From Nansenia antarctica (lineage: Eukaryota > Chordata > Actinopteri > Argentiniformes > Microstomatidae), in the NCBI GenBank assembly GCA_963989245.1, contig OZ022351.1, positions 12,542,843-12,606,842 of the forward strand: DNA of 64,000 nt, in the 5' to 3' direction. Below are positions 43,917-57,226 of this stretch, piece by piece; position 1 is the stretch's first letter; each line of letters opens with the position of its first letter. The notes beneath the pieces were generated by a model, which had not been told where the DNA came from, made no database searches, and was given only the letters and a program-made list of their open reading frames with translations. Position numbers and translations under genes: made by a program.

Positions 43917-44596
43917 CACACTCCCAGTCACAACAGTCTCCATCACTGCCAACTCTGACCTTTCTGCTTTGGGACCCAAATGAAGATCGATGTTCGGGTG
44001 GAACAATGTAGATGAGGCTTTCCCTGAGTCAATTTCACATACGTCTCGTTTGCTTAACCTCCAGACGCTCCCTGCCATCAGTCAGAAACACACACAGAAG
44101 AAAACAGGTCCAATGACTTACCTACCATTCAGTTCCTGTACTCTCTTCTCAAGTCTCGAGAGGAGCAGGGACAGATGTTGAGAATCGTCTTTCAGCAAAG
44201 TGGTGCAGTTTACAGTGGGATATTCTATAGGCCAAAACCAACAGGCCCTTCAGAGAGAGTGCAGCCTCAGACGGTGTGACCGGGAGCCTTGGTTTATGGT
44301 GTCTCCTGGGCATGGGTTCAGACCACAAACTCACCACCACTGGAAGACGTTCAAACTAGAGGCTGGTCTGAAAACACCACAAAGTGACGCATTACCCCCC
44401 AACCACAAGGCACTAAGATATTAGACAGAACAAACTTCTAAAAACAAGTCTTCCTTTGATAAAGTCTTTGCTCTGACAAGGCAATCAGTCTTCTCACTCA
44501 AGACAAATGCCTGATATATAACTACTACCTTTTCTTTTCTCTTTAGACTCATGTCACCAAGTTGGCTGTCTGATTAGGAGTTGCGAGTAGGAACGC
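43915..44596. other. No gene seen
   Basis: No exon or element signature before the Gypsy fragment. Confidence 0.4.
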
Positions 44597-45301
44597 TTTA
44601 ATAGGACCCTCTTACAGATGCTGGGTACTTTGAACGACAAGGACAAAACCCATTGGTGAGATTTTGTCAAGCCCCTTGTACATGCTTACAATTGTACAAA
44701 GCACGAGACTACTGACCTTTCTCCTTATGAGCTGATGTTTGGAAGACAGCCGAGGCTCCCGATTGATCTAGCCTTCGGTCTTCCAGGGGATAATCGGCAC
44801 GAGTCCCATTCTCACTCTCAATATGTACAAAGACCTTAAGAGTCGGTTGGAAGAAAGCTACAGAGTTGCCACTCACAATGCTCTAAAAACATCTGAACGC
44901 AACAAACTAAGGTTTGACAAACGAGTCACAGAATCCAGCCTTGAGTTTGGCGATAGAGTGCTAATGAGGAATGTTCGCCTGGGAGGGAAACATAAACTAG
45001 CGGACAAGTGGGAGTCTGATGTGTATGTGGTGGTCTCACATGCAGGTGATCTACCGGTGTACAAAGTTCGACCTGAATCCAGAGAAGGTCCACTCCTGGC
45101 ACTTCACACTGTGACCTGTTGCGACCAATGCGGATTCCTGTCAGAGAGGCCAAACCTGTCAGAGAGGCCAAATCCGTCTGTGACTGCCAGAAGGCCAAGG
45201 ACGCGGCAACATCCTGTTAGGGACGGCACAGACACAGAAGAGGAGGAACTTCTCTCAGATGATAGTCAGATGATATTCCTCTACCCAAGTCTATGGACAT
45301 A
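44597..45301 (+). pseudogene. Ty3/Gypsy-type integrase C-terminal fragment
   Basis: The plus strand reads LLQMLGTLNDKDKTHW, an in-frame stop, then FVKPLVHAYNCTKHETTD and SPYELMFGRQPRLPIDLAFG, the end of a Gypsy integrase core. A frameshift near 44823 leads into a 159-codon frame with LKSRLEESYRVATHNAL, FGDRVLMRNVRLGGKHKL and a DKWESDVYVVV segment, the integrase C-terminal domain. It ends in a charged tail. No other pol domain, gag or LTR pair is visible. It is an inactive remnant; it was probably not captured as a host gene, since it carries a stop and a shift. Confidence 0.75.
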
Positions 45302-45681
45302 GAATCACATTCACTCATGTACACGAACCCTGCAAGTTGAAAGATCTGTTCAATATTTAACCAATTTTATGTGTGGCTTAATAATGGTGAGAAAGGTTAA
45401 TTCCTTATGTCATCCCCACGTCAGAAGATACTGTGGTGAAGGCCAGGGTGTTTGAATAACAAGACCCATGTGGTTGAAAAAACTGAGAAACAATTCCCGA
45501 CAATTCCCGTGGCGCTATGCAGCCTTTATCTGTATGTTGAGGGTTAGACAAGAGCAGCACCCATGGGATTACCAGGGCGTCAGAGGTGGGAAGATTAGCT
45601 TGTAGTCTGTGCCTTTCTGATTTACGATTGAATACTGATGGACATCGTGTGAGCTAGACTGTAGACTGAAAGAGCTGTATT
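45302..45681. other. No gene seen
   Basis: Could hold residual Gypsy 3' sequence, but no LTR pair can be found within the window. Confidence 0.35.
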
Positions 45682-45830
45682 TTAACACTAGAACAGCCAT
45701 GCCTTTTTACTTACTAAAAGAGCCGCCTCTTTACAAGGCTCGAGCTACTATTTACACACAACGACCACTAGTTGGCCGCTTGGAAATTAGCCTTCTTCCT
45801 ACACAGAAAAACGGCAAAATAGCTTTATAC

Positions 45831-46946
45831 CAGTGGCGGGCGGTGCATTTCACACCTAGGCCTTCAGTGATGTCCGACACATTCCTACCTGAATTATTCT
45901 ACCTCTTAATACCATCGTTATGACGCCATGGCTCTAGAAACTAGACAGAAACACAGTATAACCGGGCGTTGCATCACCTTAACATAGTCAGACAAGTACA
46001 ACAGAGTTATATTAATATTTCCGAAGCATTTTTAATCAATAAATCCGCATTTACAATGAAGAGTGTTAAACTAACATCTTTAAGATCGCTACATTACCCA
46101 CGTCTGTCGTCTCGTCCACCATAATAGCGACAAAGGGTGCCTTTTTAATCTCCATTTTGATCTCTTCTCCCATCACTTTAGCAATAGCAAAAATCTGGTC
46201 GTTTTGTATTTTGCCTGACGTCCCAGTAAACACTTTGTTTGTGGACAGGTGGTAATGTAAATCTGGGTTGTTTTCAGCCAGAAAAGAAAGAAGCTCAACG
46301 TAGTTTCCTCTGTTTGTGGACTCGGCGCTTTTATCGTGTCCCCTAAATGAAAGTTATTGTTTACCCAAAAACAGGACACAATCGATCAGTATTATCGATC
46401 AGTCAACGAAAGCTTTCGTTGTTGAGCTCCGTTTCCCTGCGCACTTTCAAAAGTTTCACATCTACCGGCATAGTTACGCATCTCAATAGTGAATATCAAT
46501 AGTGCGTATCAATAGTGCGTATCAATAGTGCGTATCCAATCAAAAGACGTGCTGGGTGCTGACATCATTGAGCCTTACAGCAGGCGCCGTTGTTGCTTTT
46601 GCTCGCATCTACGTAGGTTTACTAGGTACGCCACAGGTTTTCTCGTTCCAACGTTAAGTTACAGGTCGTATCCGCGACACCGTTTAGCGTGCAGGCGGGC
46701 AGATTTTGGAGCCCCCTAGCAACACATTTTGATTGGATAAAAGCTCTAACATAAAGGCCAGCCCTCCAAATCTCAATCGGAGACTGGAAGCAGCGCAACC
46801 AAGAGGAAAGCTATGAAATGAAGAGAATAGACTATGGGGAATCATTAATACATATTTGTGGAAAAATTATATTAAAATAAAATGTATATTCTGATGATGT
46901 TTAGGCCAGCAGAGAAGGCCTTGCTGGCCCTGACGGCACACCACTG
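45831..46946 (-). mobile_element. Non-autonomous hAT element nested in piggyBac-type copy
   Basis: Starts CAGTGGCGGGCGGTGC; its right end ACGGCACACCACTG is the inverse of CAGTGGTGTGCCGT. The 8-bp duplication CTTTATAC lies at 45823-45830 and 46947-46954, as expected for hAT. 1,116 bp. A transposase fragment sits inside. Confidence 0.9.
46075..46330 (-). pseudogene. hAT transposase fragment
   Basis: The minus strand reads STNRGNYVELLSFLAENNPD, then LHYHLSTNKVFTGTSGKIQN, then VMGEEIKMEIKKAPFVAI and MVDETTDV. This is the start of the RNase H-like catalytic region of hAT transposases, with the first catalytic Asp in DETTD. The frame ends soon after, and the remaining catalytic residues, the zinc finger and the dimerisation domain are absent. 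It is inactive and needs another hAT copy to move. Confidence 0.8.
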
Positions 46947-47080
46947 CTTTATACTAGCTTATCCTGATGTGATTTTGAAAATGTAAGGATACTGGGTGGT
47001 AGAACGCACATATCTAGGAAAAGTTATGAAAGGAGGGTCCTGAAATTGTATTGAGTGCAAAGATATCAAAAAGTGTTTTG

Positions 47081-48076
47081 TACAGTGTGTTTCTCTAGAA
47101 GCCAGTATAGTGAGGGTGCACCCGAGGTTACCCAGGGTATCTGGGTACCCAGGATCTATGTATAATTGTATGAAGTCCTTTTGTGGGGACAACTGTTTTG
47201 TTTTTGTATTTTGTTTATTTTGTTTATGATCAATCAAAAGTTCAATACAGGCCGGTATATAAATTCTTCTGCTGTCCTGTGTCATTCATTATCCAACTAG
47301 CTCCAGTATTCCAACCTAGGCCCGTTCTCATTTGGAGTGGAATTTAACGACATGAGAAGTGTTACACTTGTCTACAGATTAGGGTTACAGTAAACCATAA
47401 GAATGTGATGTTGAAAAGTCAACATATTAAGCACTGATGCACAGCCCCAGCCAAAAATCATATTCATCACTTTCCTTCAACATGCTTGAAACTAGAATTG
47501 CACTTAAGCGTTTGACTTCTGTCTGGAAAGAGTCAACGCACCAAACGGCTGTATTAGTATTGGTTTGGACGATTGAATGGGGAGGTTGCGTTATATTTGT
47601 TTGGGACTCTGTTGCCTACCATATGGTTCTACTTTGCAAGAGAGCCAAGGGCCTAGAGGCTACCAACTATGTTCCTCTCCAAGTCTTTCTGTCGTTCTCT
47701 TGTTATAAATGGTTTTAATATAAGCCAGTCTCACTATACTTTACATGTGGAGCAAGAGAGAGACAGTTGACTGTGTGTCCCAACCATCATTGTTTCTATG
47801 TCTACATTTGGTTTTGTACAATAGGTTTAAATCAGCAAGCTGCCCTGGCAGGTTTATGGAGTGAGTGCTGTGAAAGTGTGTAGTGGATTTAGTGGTTCTC
47901 ACTCTGAGTTGAGAACCAGACTGGATTTGAACCTTGAGTTCGACACACAGGACTGCACTCACAGTACAGTACCCGCCCTTGCCATGTTGATGCTCTACAC
48001 ATGTTTGTATACTACTGCAAGTACATTGTACACACATGTATGTACCTGGTCTATCCTTGAATCCATGTTCTCTGTT
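47081..48076. other. No gene seen
   Basis: Unique-looking DNA; the short ORFs carry no signature. Confidence 0.4.
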
Positions 48077-48097
48077 TAACACTACAACAGCCGTTGT

Positions 48098-48429
48098 ATG
48101 GGCACTTCTTGAAAATATACAGTGCATCAATGTCTAGTGGTTTCCTCTGGCTGGACACCAGTTGCAGGTTACGTAGAGCCTCTACACCTACAGCTAGCTA
48201 ACACCTACAGCTAGCTTCAGGCAGACATGGGTTCATCCCCAGTTCAGGTCTATGACTGCTCACCGCAGTCAGATAGTGTAAATGTTCCACTGGAGGGGTG
48301 GATGGTACTGCAGGTACATTGTGGTCATAGTTTTATGGAGATAACAGCTGCGGTTTTGTAGCAGAGTTTGGAGCCTTTGAAGGGCATTTACAGGTTTTCT
48401 AGAGAGAGCAGACATGACAGGTAAAAATT
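48098..48429 (+). repeat. Dispersed repeat D, copy 3 (long form)
   Basis: Matches 23210-23553 throughout but has two rather than three of the 17-bp ACACCTACAGCTAGCTA units. TTAACACTACAACAGCCGT occurs on both sides (48078 and 48430) in the same orientation, so this copy is bounded by direct piggyBac-type ends. Confidence 0.85.
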
Positions 48430-48612
48430 AACACTACAACAGCCGTGCCTATTTTACCTACTAGTAGAGCCCTTTTTGAGGTGTATCAACATTCAAATAA
48501 GCATACCTTATTCAACAATTCGTTTAAAGCTTACAATCTGCACTTTCATAATCTGGGAGAAAAAAAAAAAGACCTTGCCCTACTTGAGGACTTTTTCACC
48601 AGACCCTGTCAC
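48430..48612 (-). mobile_element. piggyBac-type stub joined to family B MITE
   Basis: TTAACACTACAACAGCCGTG to GTAGAGCC is a piggyBac-type left end. It changes at about 48470 into an inverted family B fragment (AAGCTTACAATCTGCACTTT) that ends at ACCAGACCCTGTCAC, 48612. Confidence 0.7.
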
Positions 48613-49941
48613 GTTTGTCATCACATAGACTAGCCCACCACACGCTTCATGCCACCTCCCGGCTGCCAACTTAATCTATGATAGGAAATGAGTTTGGGCC
48701 GCCTTCACTGGCGAAATCGGAGCGTGTGTCCCACATGGCTAGCCACCACTCTTTTCTCTGCCAAGGTAGGGAACATGAGAGAGATAGCCTTATTTCCCCT
48801 GGGGAAGGTGTTCTCTGTGACACCACACGGTGTAATCTGTAGAGACATGGCACAGAGCTAAATGAAGTAAAGATATAGGAGCGGTTCCATTGGGACGAGT
48901 GAGACGTCAGGGAGCCACAACGCTGGTTCATGGCCTTAAAACGACCCACTTCTCATGCTGACTTGTGTCATGATAGCCCCTAATCTGCTGTTTGTGGGCC
49001 AAGAAGATGTCTGAGGCAGCTTTAAGCTACAGCCTTGTAAGTAGAGCGGCTGATCTGTCTAGCACATATTTCACGTTCTAGAGAGAGGTCTTGGACATGC
49101 TCTACAACTTTGTGATCTTGCGAATGTAAATGCAGGCGTATGGAATATGTCACATGTTCATAGTTGACCTTTTCTCATTGACACCATTCCTCATTCCGTT
49201 GCATTCCAATGAGCCCATCCTCCAATGTTTACCTCCACCAGCCTCCCATGATGTCTATGTTTAATAACCTTTCCATAACCACAGCAAAACACAACATATA
49301 TACTGTACATATGATGTACGACATGCATGCAAGACCACTATAGGGAAGAGATGTCCAATATATTGCCATAGACTAAACAATATGTGACAATCTCTCATGT
49401 ACATATTATGGCAGCACTGAGGCCCATTTTCATATGAAAGATTGAACAAGGCATTTCTTTATATAAAACAGGAATGGAAACTCACAAAAATACTTTAAGC
49501 CAGATAGCTAGACATAGGAGTTGTGATAGCCATCTAATAGACAGGAAATGTGAGTTTTTAATTGTCTGCCAAAGAAGACAAAGCCAAAGAAAAATGGGTC
49601 AAGTCAGGTTATTTGTTTTGCCTTTCGTGCAACATTATTTTAGCTTTTTTTTCTTCCTATTTGGGGACACGCAGCAAAGAAAGGTATGATAGATTATGTT
49701 CAGACTACAGAGGTTGGAGTTCATTACGGAAGAAGACAAACTCTGTGCCAAGGTAATTGCTTTGTTTATCCATTATAGTTTCTTTTCACAGAGCAGAGAC
49801 ACAATGCTTAATGTCAATAGGGGCAGAGTCGTGATGCAGCCAGTCACTCCCTTACATTGTGGATATCCTTGGTAGGTCCCAGCTTCCCTATTGTTTTAGA
49901 AAGAACAAATTAGCCGGTCAGCAGAGCTTTGATGGTTCTCC
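48613..49941. other. No gene seen; partial palindromic repeat at 49178-49255
   Basis: 49178-49255 (CCAATGAGCCCATCCTCCAA, CACCAGCCTCCCATG) matches one arm of the palindromic element at 19740. The rest shows nothing supported. Confidence 0.45.
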
Positions 49942-50217
49942 TTAACACTAGAACAGCCATGCCTTTTTTACCTACTATAAGAGCTTTACAATGCTCAAGG
50001 CCTCTTGTAAATTAGCCTGCTTCCTACACAGAAAAACTTCAAAATAGCTTTATACTAGCTTATCCTGATGTGACTTAGAAAATGTAAGGATACTGGGTGG
50101 TAGAACGCACATATCTAGGAAAAGTCATGAAAGGAGGGTCCTGAAATTTGATCGAGTGCAAATATATAACACTTTTCTTTACTCACAGGCTTTACCTCAC
50201 GGCTGTTCTAGTGTTAA
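49942..50217 (+). mobile_element. piggyBac-type TTAA element, copy 4
   Basis: TTAACACTAGAACAGCCATG at the left and ACGGCTGTTCTAGTGTTAA at the right (TTAA 50214-50217). Complete ends, 276 bp, shorter inside than 11557-11895. Confidence 0.88.
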
Positions 50218-51815
50218 GTGTTCCATATTACACACTGTGTTTGTTATTATATACTCTATGAAATCATCTGTAAAAAGCCATGCCGTGGGGCATTTTAACA
50301 AGATATGCAATAGTTGTGTTTAAATAGACATGGAAAGTAAATACTCAATGCCATGTTTTTAAATTTTCCACTGGATATTAATGAGGACATTGCTCTGGAA
50401 GCTGGACAGCGATCGTAGGATAGCACAAACTGTTGAGAGGTCATCAGCAGTGCACGTTTTATTGAAGAATCGGTAACCTCTTTTCCTGGTGACACGTCCC
50501 ATGGTGATGGTGTCACCACACCTAATGACATCTCTCGCCTTTTTCAAACAACGGAAATGGCTTTTCATTCTCCTTTGCACCTTGAGAGGGCAGAAGTCTC
50601 ACCGAACACCAAAACAGAGAGAGACTCTCGGACGTCATCAACCCTGAAAAAAACCTACTGAAATAATTATGGAGGACATAAAATCTTTGTGACAACGTTA
50701 TTGCTGGACTTTCATCCGAAATCAGTGCTGATATGCAAGATATTTGTTCTTATAGATAAAGGTGCAGATCAACCAATGAATAGAGAAATAATTGCTAAAT
50801 GTGATTTGAAACGGGTACAATTTGCATGGCAACCACACAGACTACACACACCAAAGCAATCTAAAAACATGAGATTTTTTCCATGACTCGTTTCTGACAA
50901 AATCCGTTTCCAGACAGAGGGGCATAAAAAAATAAGTAGGTCATTAAAGTTCAAATGTATGCTCTAGGGAGAAAACAAAAAAAAGGTAAAGCAGCAATAA
51001 TGAATTAGAGCCATTTTCCTCTGGGAATATGAAACAAACCTCTGTCGGTTTGGAGTCTCCAGAGAATAAACATACCCAATGTAAGGTCCATGTTCCCATA
51101 CTGATTCCAGTCGTGTAAAATGTTTATGATCTGACCCAAATGTGACATGAAAGAAAACACTGTTAAATGTCATTCAGTCTTCTCAATGGTAGAATTCAGT
51201 CTTGTTCTGTCATAAACCATTCAAGCTCAGCTCTATTTGGTCCACAACATTCATTCTTAAATGTAGTTCAGTCAAATGTTTAAAAAAACTGAAGAAAAAG
51301 ATTAAGATACACATTTAACAATCATCAACTGTAAAATAAACATTTTGTGGTGGAATAATGTCAGAACTAAAACTATTTAAAACAAGTCAAATACAGCTGT
51401 TCTACTGGTGCAGTATCTACACGGGCATAAAGTACTGTACAGTATACAAGACCTACATATTACGAGAATTGAAAGTGCTGTGTGTGAATAATAAACAGAT
51501 AAATACTTCAACTAAAGGTTCAACAAAACAACACCAACAGTTGGGTCATTGTGCAACATTAGCAGTTAGCAGTTGGGTACGTTCAGGACTCCTAACCTGT
51601 CCTCCCACTGTTTGAAACTAGCATTAGTACATGGATTGAGGTTGGGCTGAGATGCATAGGAACACATACTGTAGGGCTGTCTAGTTCTGTCAGTCTAAGA
51701 AGGTTAATCACAACAGTCTGTTTCCATCTGTACTACTATGGTGCAGGCTGCTGGCTGGTGCAGCATAATTGCATCTTGTTTGAAAGGATTTGAGAGACAG
51801 AGAAGCTGGGGAGAT
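50218..51815. other. No gene seen
   Basis: The minus strand at 50359-50580 has an open frame with basic residues (CLKKARDVIRCGDTI), but no family is recognised. Confidence 0.4.
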
Positions 51816-51821
51816 CAACAG

Positions 51822-51827
51822 TTTATT
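51822..51827 (-). promoter_or_regulatory. Candidate poly(A) signal of the CNBD gene
   Basis: AATAAA on the minus strand, about 410 bp downstream of the stop codon at 52238-52240. It is the first such signal noticed after the stop and would give a 3' UTR containing the GT/CA microsatellite. Confidence 0.4.
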
Positions 51828-52037
51828 TTATAGGATGCTGTAGCGTACATCTGGAGAGTTTTGAGTCCCAAAATACAGGCAGTAGTAAGAAAGTCTCTCT
51901 CTGGCTTGGAGTTCTGGTGTCGGTGGTAAGGATCCATTGGACTGGAGTCATACTTTAAACAGCAAATTAGGGTTTGGCAATGTGAGTTCCTGTGTTTGCC
52001 TGCGTTGTAACATCTGGTTTCCTCCTGAGTCAAGGCA

Positions 52038-52192
52038 GTGTGTGTGTGTGTGTGTGCGTGTGTGCGTGTGTGCGTGTGTGCGTGTGTGTGTGTGTGTGTG
52101 TGCGCGTGTGCGTGTGTGCGTGTGTGTGTGTGTGTGTGTGTGCGTGTGTGCGTGTGTGCGTGTGTGTGTGTGTGTGTGTGCGCGTGTGTGCG

Positions 52193-52234
<42 letters not shown>

Positions 52235-52235
52235 C
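52038..52235. repeat. (GT)n microsatellite with GC steps
   Basis: GT repeats with regular GCGTGTGTGCGTGTGT blocks. On the minus strand it begins immediately after the CNBD gene stop codon and so would be 3' UTR. Confidence 0.95.
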
Positions 52236-52237
52236 AT

Positions 52238-52351
52238 TTAAAGGGTGGAGTCGTTCGTGTCCGCAGGTCTTCTTCCTCCTCTATTCATGGTCCATTTTCC
52301 ACTTCCTTGCAGAATCCCGTTGTAGAAGAGTGCATCAGAGAGCACTTTCTT
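52238..52351 (-). CDS. CNBD protein gene, terminal coding exon
   Basis: The acceptor TTCTCCTCCACAG precedes 52351. The exon is in phase with the previous one and reads KKVLSDALFYNGILQGSG, KWTMNRGGRRP, then a TAA stop at 52238-52240, 38 codons including the stop. The upstream exon ends in QWDYLK, so the join gives a continuous basic helix-like C-terminus. This is the least certain exon: no cyclic nucleotide motif lies in it and the intron to it is 4.8 kb. The good acceptor, phase and matching character support it. A SINE lies about 110 bp upstream of the acceptor. Confidence 0.55.
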   Translation of the reverse strand, partial: KKVLSDALFYNGILQGSGKWTMNRGGRRPADTNDSTL

Positions 52352-52461
52352 CTGTGGAGGAGAAGGGAACAAAAATATGAAAAACAAAAATGATGTTTCA
52401 GATATACACTAATGATGATGGTGTGTCCCACCATTATACTATATCACACTGTACCAAATGG

Positions 52462-52717
52462 ACTGAATAAACGACTGACTTACATAGCGCCTTATTCCAA
52501 AGCGCTTTACAATGGCCTTCATTCACCTATTCACACACCAATGGCGGCCAAGCTACCATGCCAGGCGCCGGCCCGCTCATTGGGAGCAATTTGGGGTTCA
52601 GTGTCTTGCCCAAGGACACTTCGACATGTGACCAGTCGGGGCTCGAACCGCCGATCTGCCAACCTTGCGATCTTTAGACACCAACTCTACCTCCTGCGCC
52701 ACAGCCGCCCCGAGCGC
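52462..52717 (-). mobile_element. tRNA-derived SINE, copy 3
   Basis: Reverse copy of the 3801/6101 family: box B reads GGCTCGAACC on this strand; the tail begins TACATAGCGCC. A perfect 9-bp duplication, ACCAAATGG, lies at 52453-52461 and 52718-52726. It sits in the last intron of the CNBD gene. Confidence 0.88.
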
Positions 52718-52982
52718 ACCAAATGGCAAAGATCACGTGCAAAATCAATGAAGCGCTATTAACCATAGCTATGCCTTCCCACACAGCATCGGACAGATTT
52801 TCGGAAACAGGTAAACAATCACACATTGTTTGAAAGTGAGATAGACATCCAGACAGATGTTTGTGCGCAGATAAATCCGAGATCAATATCCGTTATGTTC
52901 AGGAATACAAACATCAGAAGCTGTCTTCTTTAAAGTTCACACTGAACAGAATGCAGTCTGTTTTAGGGATGTACAATAACAT

Positions 52983-53129
52983 GTGACAGCAGCTGGTGAA
53001 AGAGGGAACAAGTGGGCAACCAATCAAAATGACTTTTATTCTGAAAAATGTAAATTCTTCCGTTCGGGAGAGCGTGCCCTCACGCTTCACTGGATACCAG
53101 ATGCCTCACATCCCTCACACTGTTGTCAC
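52983..53129. mobile_element. Family C MITE, copy 2
   Basis: GTGACAGCAGCTGGTGAAAG at the left and ACTGTTGTCAC at the right, flanked by ACAT at 52979-52982 and 53130-53133. At 147 bp it is about half the size of copy 1. Confidence 0.75.
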
Positions 53130-53133
53130 ACAT

Positions 53134-53993
<860 letters not shown>

Positions 53994-54430
53994 TAAAAGC
54001 GGGAAGGAATTACAGTGGAAGTGTTTTATTAGATTCATTAGACCAGACCTTAGGGCTCAGTTTTTATGCTCGTGCGGAAGAAGGAATTGTGGTGTCCTCA
54101 ACAGAAACAGATGATGACATTACAATTCTTGTTCTAAGCCATAAAAGTAAACCATTTTCTTTGTCAGATACACACTCGTTACACTAAATATTTATTACCC
54201 TAAATACATCTTCTGGTCTAGGAACCATTTTCATTATTCTGCCCAGACTCATCTGGCGGAAACACTGACTTCGTCACTAGTACTCTATCCAGGCCACTCA
54301 GTACACAACAACCACATCATATTCCATCTTATTGTTTTCAGCACTATTAAGAGGCCATTTGTGTACTATAATACGTTTCTTTCTGCTTATAAATGATCTG
54401 TTTTAAAAAAAAATACACAATCCTATATTT
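53994..54430. other. No gene seen
   Basis: Intronic DNA of the CNBD gene on this model; nothing supported. Confidence 0.4.
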
Positions 54431-54654
54431 TGTGAGCTTAGAATTATACGGTTCTATCTCCGTTTAGGGTAGTTCAGAGATATTGAGCGTCAAAGTTTTT
54501 ACATTCCATTATGTTTTGTGAGATGGAACCTTTGTATTTTATTAATTACTAACAAAAAAAAAAATATATATATAAAAAATAATATGTAAAAAACATTTTT
54601 TTTTTTTTTTTTTTACCAAAAATGGAGATAGAACCTTATAATTCTAACGTCACG
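54431..54654 (-). mobile_element. Family A MITE, copy 9
   Basis: TGTGAGCTTAGAATTATACG at the left, ...TAACGTCACG at the right, ATTT at 54427-54430 and 54655-54658. The centre is replaced by an AT and poly-T stretch (54553-54614). Confidence 0.88.
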
Positions 54655-54658
54655 ATTT

Positions 54659-55614
54659 GTTGGATTTTTCTCTGATTCGTAGCGTGTGTAGATGCATGTT
54701 GCATCTACGTACAGTTAGTGAGGTCCCCTCCCACCACACCCAGACCCATACAGATGTCTCTGGTGACAGTGTGATGTATTATCTAAATAAAGAACTACTG
54801 TATGAAGGTACTAGCCATTCAACAGAACATATGCTTATAGTCTGCCTGGTTGCAAACACCACTAGCCAAAATTACACATGTTCAATTCAAGATTACTGAG
54901 CAGCATATGAATTACACGTAATTTATAGGTGATTCCCGCTGTTACCAATACTTTGGAAACATCTAAATCAGGATCTATATTTAGATTAAAAACAGATCTG
55001 GCGTTTGCCAAATGACGGGTGAAGGGAAACATGAATGCTCAGAGTCGTACTTATCAAAGCCACACTCTCTCGATGAGATCACGCTTTCACACAAACAAAT
55101 CCATCCGGGCTTGGACCTGAAAAATCGAGCGAGGAAACAAATGCCTGACTGTATTGTCGTTTGTTAGCCTGTTGCATTAGCCATTAAAAAGCCATAACGG
55201 CCACTTGGTTTACTCGTTGAGGAACCTAGAGTAAACAGTCATTTTCTTTCCAGCTGTCTAGCTACATTACCTCCTGGCATTAAAAAAACAGAAATAATCT
55301 CTCAAAACCCAAACATCCTTTTTTCTCTGTATGTATAATACATCTCTATGGAGTATCAGACGCTGTCCCTGAGTCTAGTATCAAAACCTTGAACCTTTCA
55401 CAGGTCAACAACACAGGCCATACTGTACACTGCAACATGAGGAGGAGAAGTATGTGACTCCAGGGGGAGGCTGCATATTTCATCACACAAATCGACAGTG
55501 TTATCAAAGGCCTTACTCATATAGGGTGAATTCATAATAGGGCATAACAGTCATAGTCATGGTGGAATTCTGAATAACACAACATTTTTGCTAGCTGAGA
55601 GAAGTATGTAGACA
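54659..55614. other. No gene seen
   Basis: Intronic DNA; no exon recognised. Confidence 0.4.
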
Positions 55615-56035
55615 TTGACTGGGTCTGGTGAAAAAGGCCCCCAAGTAGGACATGGTAATTTTTCAGTTTTTTGTTTTCCAAATGATGAATGTGCACATTG
55701 TAAGCTTTCAAAATGTGAGAATTCGATGTGTCATACATTGAAATATGAAAACAGTTGAAGAACATTATGCTTATTTGAAGGTGGATACAACCTCAAACCA
55801 AATGCCGGAGAAACTCACTCTGAATCAAAACAGACGCGTTTGCTACCATCGCGTTGGTAGCTAGCTAGCTAGCAGCTAAGAAGGAACATCACCTTGAACA
55901 TCTAACTGCATGTTTAGCACATCACAACATGCTGATAGAACATCAACATGCTTTTGAACAACGTACGTTTGTAGCAGGACGGGACGCGATACAGTGAATC
56001 CAATTCACAAATGAGAACTATTTAGTGATCCTAAA
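55615..56035 (+). mobile_element. Family B MITE, copy 2 (right-truncated)
   Basis: TTGACTGGGTCTGGTGAAAA at the left, then CATTGTAAGCTTTCAAAATG and CATGCTGATAGAACATCAAC as in 39020-39607. It ends in AACTAACCCTAACCCTGACC instead of the right terminal repeat. Confidence 0.75.
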
Positions 56036-56948
<913 letters not shown>

Positions 56949-57166
56949 GAGGGGAGTGTTTGAATGTGGAGAGAACAAAGGGAGACATCGGGGCTAAGGC
57001 TGGGAATTAGTTAGGGCTGCTGACTCTCAGCAGAATTATGGGTTTGTGTACTGTTCGGACCAGGCACAGTGATTATGACGTATTACACTCAGTATTGCAT
57101 TAGAGTCAGACACATCGAGACCCAGTGAAAGAGAGTATGTCCTGTAATGATAGGGTTACACTATAC

Positions 57167-57226
57167 CTTTAGGTAGTCCCACTGCTTTTGCTTCTCTTGT
57201 CTCATGTATTCCTTGTTAATCTCCTC
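57167..57226 (-). CDS. CNBD protein gene, exon 4 of those seen
   Basis: Acceptor CTTATTCCAG, 60 bp, donor GTATAG. It reads EEINKEYMRQEKQKQWDYLK, phase 0 to phase 0. It is a charged, helical segment after the cyclic nucleotide-binding fold, consistent with a C-terminal helix. It joins LDQ of the exon at 57598-57665 and KKV of the terminal exon. Confidence 0.75.

Larger units (their letters stand above)
45682..47080 (+). mobile_element. piggyBac-type TTAA element, copy 3, split by hAT
   Basis: TTAA at 45682-45685 then CACTAGAACAGCCATGCC. The element breaks at 45830 and resumes at 46955 with TAGCTTATCCTGATGTGATT. The usual right end (ACGGCTGTTCTAGTG plus TTAA) is missing; homology fades near 47080. 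Confidence 0.8.

Noticed and set aside
50359..50640. Minus-strand exon with an FGE-like motif near 50600
   Set aside because: An acceptor-like TTTTTTTCAG and VFGETSAL occur, but the frame does not continue and it lies downstream of the CNBD stop codon.
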